7,135 nt of DNA from Clostridia bacterium (GTDB taxonomy: Bacteria; Bacillota; Clostridia; Christensenellales; Borkfalkiaceae). The stretch is taken from contig JAGCLN010000097.1 in assembly GCA_017646945.1 (NCBI GenBank), positions 1 through 7,135 on the forward strand. The letters run 5' to 3'. Position 1 is the first letter of the stretch. Each line of letters opens with the position of its first letter. Position numbers and translations under genes: made by a program. The notes under the pieces were generated by a model. The model was not told the DNA's origin, searched no databases, and saw only the letters and a list, made by a program, of their open reading frames with translations. Shown here piece by piece: positions 4,548 to 7,135 of the stretch.

Positions 4548-5630
4548 ATGATAGAAAAGGAACTTTTAAAACGCAATCTTCCTAACCTTTTGCTTATGCC
4601 TAACGGCAAAAGAGTTTCTTCGGTAAAAGAGTGGGAAAGCGTTCAAAAACCTTACTTAAAAGAAATCTTATTAAGGGAAGAATACGGCAAAACTTTTGCG
4701 CCGATTGAACCTAAAATCACTAGCAAGTTAAACGCGGTTGATTTTTCAGGTAAAGCGGTATGGGAAGAAATTGAGTTTTTATTTGAACTTGGCAACAAGT
4801 CGCACGCGGTAAAAACCAACTTAATTTTGCCTAAGCAAAAAAGTTGTTGCCCGGTAATTATTTATATTAATTTCCGCCCCGATATTCCCGATAGGTATTT
4901 ACCCGTTGAAGAAATTATCGATAACGGCTTTGGCGTATTTTCGGTATGCCGTGGCGATATAGCTAGCGACAACGCAAGTTTTGATAAACTTGCGAGCGTG
5001 CTAATTAGCGAGCGCGATGACGAAACGGGCGGACTTTTGATGGTTTGGGCGTATATGGCTATGAAGATGATGGACTACTTGCAACTTAGAAGTGAAGTAG
5101 ATAAGTCTAAAATCGGCATAGCAGGGCATTCTCGCCTTGGGAAAACGGCTTTACTTGCCGCCGCGCTTGACGAAAGGTTTGCTTTCGTATTTGCAAACGA
5201 TTCCGGCTGTTCGGGCGCCGCTTTATCAAGAGGGCATTGTTTAGGCGCGGAAAAACTTGAACACATTACCGTAACTTTCCCCTTTTGGTTTTGCAAAAAC
5301 TACCTAAAATATATCTACTGCGATGATGAACTTCCCTTTGACCAGCACTATCTTTTAGCGTTGATTGCGCCGAGAATAGTTTACGTTGGCGGAGCATTGG
5401 AAGATACTTGGGCGGATAACGACAATCAGTTTTTATCTTGCGTTTCCGCATCTCCCGTTTGGAAACTTTATAATAAAGACGGGCTTGTTTATCCTAATAG
5501 GCTTCCGCTCGTTGGCGATGAGTTTATGGACGGCGAAGTTGGTTTTTATCTTAGAGCAGGCACTCACTATCACAGCCGTACGGACTGGGGTATTTGCTTG
5601 AACGCTATAAAGAAAAAATTAAACGTATAG
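4548..5630 (+). CDS. CE15-like glucuronoyl esterase / acetylxylan esterase-type alpha/beta hydrolase, no signal peptide
   Basis: A 360-residue serine hydrolase. The nucleophile motif GHSRLGK (193-199, Ser195) followed by TALLAAALDERFAF, the NDSGCSGAALSR block (217-228), FPFWFC, LPFDQH (262-267), LIAPR and the C-terminal RAGTHYHSRTDW (336-347, probable catalytic His340) are the pattern of bacterial carbohydrate esterase family 15 and close relatives. An acid residue may come from the E285/D286 region (ALEDTWAD). CE15 enzymes usually cleave glucuronoyl esters in plant cell wall and are exported. Here the N-terminus (MIEKELLKRNLPNLL) has no hydrophobic signal, so the enzyme is probably cytoplasmic. 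It starts 14 nt after kduI with a modest AAAAGG (4535-4540) Shine-Dalgarno. Its place between kduI and kduD suggests de-esterification of imported oligouronides, for example methyl esters. The true substrate is not known. Confidence 0.82.
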   Translation: MIEKELLKRNLPNLLLMPNGKRVSSVKEWESVQKPYLKEILLREEYGKTFAPIEPKITSKLNAVDFSGKAVWEEIEFLFELGNKSHAVKTNLILPKQKSCCPVIIYINFRPDIPDRYLPVEEIIDNGFGVFSVCRGDIASDNASFDKLASVLISERDDETGGLLMVWAYMAMKMMDYLQLRSEVDKSKIGIAGHSRLGKTALLAAALDERFAFVFANDSGCSGAALSRGHCLGAEKLEHITVTFPFWFCKNYLKYIYCDDELPFDQHYLLALIAPRIVYVGGALEDTWADNDNQFLSCVSASPVWKLYNKDGLVYPNRLPLVGDEFMDGEVGFYLRAGTHYHSRTDWGICLNAIKKKLNV

Positions 5631-5712
5631 AAGGTTGTTAAAGGCTTTTAAATGGTGAGAATTTTTACTAACTTACAATAAATTTAACGAAAAATAAAAA
5701 GGAGATAAAACT

Positions 5713-6498
5713 ATGTTTTCTTTAAAAGGCAAAGTGGCGCTCGTAACAGGTGGCGCTCACGGTATAGGTTACTTTATGGCAAAAGCGCTCTACAACGCAG
5801 GCGCAACGGTAGTTGTTAATTCGAGTAACGAAGCGTCTTTATCAAAAGGCGTTGAAGAGTATAAAAAAGACGGCGTTACCGTTCACGGCTACGTTTTTGA
5901 CGTTACTGATGAAGTTGCCGTAACCGAAGCGATTTCAAAAATAGAAAAAGAAGTTGGCGTTATTGATATTTTAGTAAACAACGCCGGCATTATCAAAAGA
6001 ATTCCTATGTGCGATATGAAAGTGGAAGAATTCAAAAAGGTTATCGACGTTGACCTTACCGCTCCTTTTATTATGGCAAAAGCGGTAATTCCCAATATGA
6101 TTAAAAAGGGTGGCGGAAAGATTATCAACGTTTGTTCAATGATGAGTGAACTCGGCCGTGAAACGGTATCCGCTTACGCATCTGCAAAGGGTGGGCTTAA
6201 AATGCTTACAAGAAATATTGCATCTGAGTATGGTAAATACAATATTCAATGCAACGGCATAGGCCCGGGATATATTGCAACGGAACAAACTGCACCCCTT
6301 CGCGAACTTCAAGCGGACGGTAGTCGCCACCCGTTTGACAAATTTATTATAGGTAAAACTCCTGCTGAGCGTTGGGGGAATCCTGAAGATTTAGAAGGGC
6401 CAACGGTATTTTTAGCGTCAAAGGCGTCGGACTTTGTTAACGGCCATGTTTTATACGTTGACGGTGGAATTCTTGCCTACATTGGTAAACAAATCTAA
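5713..6498 (+). CDS. kduD: KduD-type short-chain dehydrogenase (2-dehydro-3-deoxy-D-gluconate 5-dehydrogenase / gluconate 5-dehydrogenase family)
   Basis: A 261-residue classical SDR that in this context probably reduces 3-deoxy-2,5-hexodiulosonate, the KduI product, to 2-keto-3-deoxygluconate with NAD(P)H (EC 1.1.1.127). The cofactor motif TGGAHGIG is at 12-19, NNAG at 89-92, catalytic Ser142 in NVCSMMS, and Tyr155/Lys159 in YASAK. The C-terminal APLRELQADGSRHPFDKFI and GHVLYVDGGILAYIGKQ match the branch often labelled gluconate 5-dehydrogenase. The position usually held by the tetrad Asn is Asp114 (DVDLTAPF), which may be normal for this branch. AAGGAG (5699-5704) lies 8 nt before the ATG. 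The 82-nt gap from the esterase shows no convincing terminator or promoter. Family membership is certain; the choice of KduD over gluconate dehydrogenase rests on the kduI neighbour. Confidence 0.88.
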   Translation: MFSLKGKVALVTGGAHGIGYFMAKALYNAGATVVVNSSNEASLSKGVEEYKKDGVTVHGYVFDVTDEVAVTEAISKIEKEVGVIDILVNNAGIIKRIPMCDMKVEEFKKVIDVDLTAPFIMAKAVIPNMIKKGGGKIINVCSMMSELGRETVSAYASAKGGLKMLTRNIASEYGKYNIQCNGIGPGYIATEQTAPLRELQADGSRHPFDKFIIGKTPAERWGNPEDLEGPTVFLASKASDFVNGHVLYVDGGILAYIGKQI

Positions 6499-6513
6499 AA
6501 CAAGGAGAACGTT

Positions 6514-7135
6514 ATGTATCTATATTCTTACGAAAATTTATCTAAACAAGCGCAAACTCCCGCTGGTAAAAAGTACGTTGAACAACTTAAAACGGCTTAT
6601 GAAAAGGACTATGAAGGTAAACCCATTTTAGCCCTTCCTTTTTCAAAGTTTAAACTTTTTCACATAAACGGCAACAGGGTAGAGTATCAATACGAATATT
6701 TCATTCGCAGAAAGCGTTTAATGCTTCTTCAAGTGTTGGCGCTTACAGACGACAAGTATCTTGAACCGCTTGAAGACGTTATTTCTGCAATTTGTGACGA
6801 GATTACTTGGTGTATTCCCGCCCATTGTTTAGATAGAGACACGGCTAACACCTATAAATACGAAGAGATTGACCTTTTTGCATCTGAAACGGCTTTCTAT
6901 CTTGCGGAAACGGATTATATTTTCAAAGATAAACTCTCTCCCGATATAAGAAAGAGAATAAACTATTCTCTCAAAAACAAAATCGTTAACGTGTATGAAA
7001 CTAGCGTTTTCGGTTTTGACGTTATGAAAAACAAGTTTACCGTTGAAAACAGCAGACTTCCCGAGGTTGTCTGCGAGTTTGTTTCATGCGGTCAATATAA
7101 AGGTGTTCCCGTTTGTGTTGCACTCGGTGATAATC
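6514..7135 (+). CDS. Heparinase II/III-like protein, 5' part (cut by window end)
   Basis: The reading frame is open from ATG 6514 to the end of the window (207 complete codons), 15 nt after kduD and preceded by AAGGAG (6502-6507 region). The protein begins MYLYSYENLSKQAQTPAGK, has no signal peptide, and is rich in helices. Segments EYFIRRKRLMLLQVLAL, ICDEITWCIPAHCLD and LFASETAFYLAETDYIF, followed by LSPDIRKRINYSLKNKIV, resemble the N-terminal alpha/alpha-toroid of heparinase II/III-type lyases (PL12/15/17/21-like). Such enzymes cleave uronic-acid-containing chains by beta-elimination and would yield the unsaturated uronates that feed KduI. After residue about 160 the sequence (SVFGFDVMKNKFTVEN) does not show the NNW-type motif I would expect. 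The gene may be divergent, or the call may be wrong. The catalytic residues lie beyond the window. Confidence 0.6.
   Translation, partial: MYLYSYENLSKQAQTPAGKKYVEQLKTAYEKDYEGKPILALPFSKFKLFHINGNRVEYQYEYFIRRKRLMLLQVLALTDDKYLEPLEDVISAICDEITWCIPAHCLDRDTANTYKYEEIDLFASETAFYLAETDYIFKDKLSPDIRKRINYSLKNKIVNVYETSVFGFDVMKNKFTVENSRLPEVVCEFVSCGQYKGVPVCVALGDN

Noticed and set aside
5637..5688. GTTAAA / TTTAAC inverted repeat between the esterase gene and kduD
   Set aside because: The arms are short and AT-only apart from the ends, with no T-run or paired promoter; not supported as terminator or operator.

Overview
The window looks like a chromosomal piece of an uncultured Clostridia-like Firmicute. The protein families, the strong AAGGAG-type ribosome binding sites, the TTGACA/TAAAAT promoter and the L10 leader/attenuator all fit that reading. 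The assignment is inferred from gene content and style only; no 16S gene or other decisive marker is present.

Left part (1-1840) is the tail of the ribosomal-protein cluster rplA (cut by the window start), rplJ and rplL. A strong promoter and a classic ribosomal protein L10 leader with a transcription attenuator lie between rplA and rplJ. rplL ends at a strong terminator and is followed by a sugar-acid locus, where rpoB would usually be. Two copies of a previously unlabelled intergenic element, in opposite orientation, bracket the promoter-leader-rplJ segment. They share a 10-nt terminal stem whose base pairs differ in a compensatory way, an 11-nt identical box and fixed spacing, but carry very different internal cargo (8 nt versus 65 nt).

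Right part (1881-7135) is a uronate (pectin-type) catabolic locus. An AraC-family regulator is transcribed leftward. Divergently from it runs an apparent operon with tight gene spacing: a fusion of a discoidin-like carbohydrate-binding region to KduI, a CE15-like alpha/beta hydrolase without a signal peptide, a KduD-type short-chain dehydrogenase, and the start of a heparinase II/III-like protein cut by the window end. KduI and KduD catalyse consecutive steps converting the 4-deoxy-5-keto-uronate released by polysaccharide lyases to 2-keto-3-deoxygluconate. The esterase and the lyase-like protein would plausibly prepare imported oligouronides for this route, so the locus reads as a cytoplasmic oligouronide processing unit. 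Three TTGCAA-type repeats with helical spacing in the divergent intergenic region are a candidate operator for the AraC protein.

The most unusual observations are the paired intergenic element with covarying stems, and the KduI fusion, which keeps a near-perfect Shine-Dalgarno and ATG at the internal KduI start so that both a 556-residue and a 276-residue product may be made.
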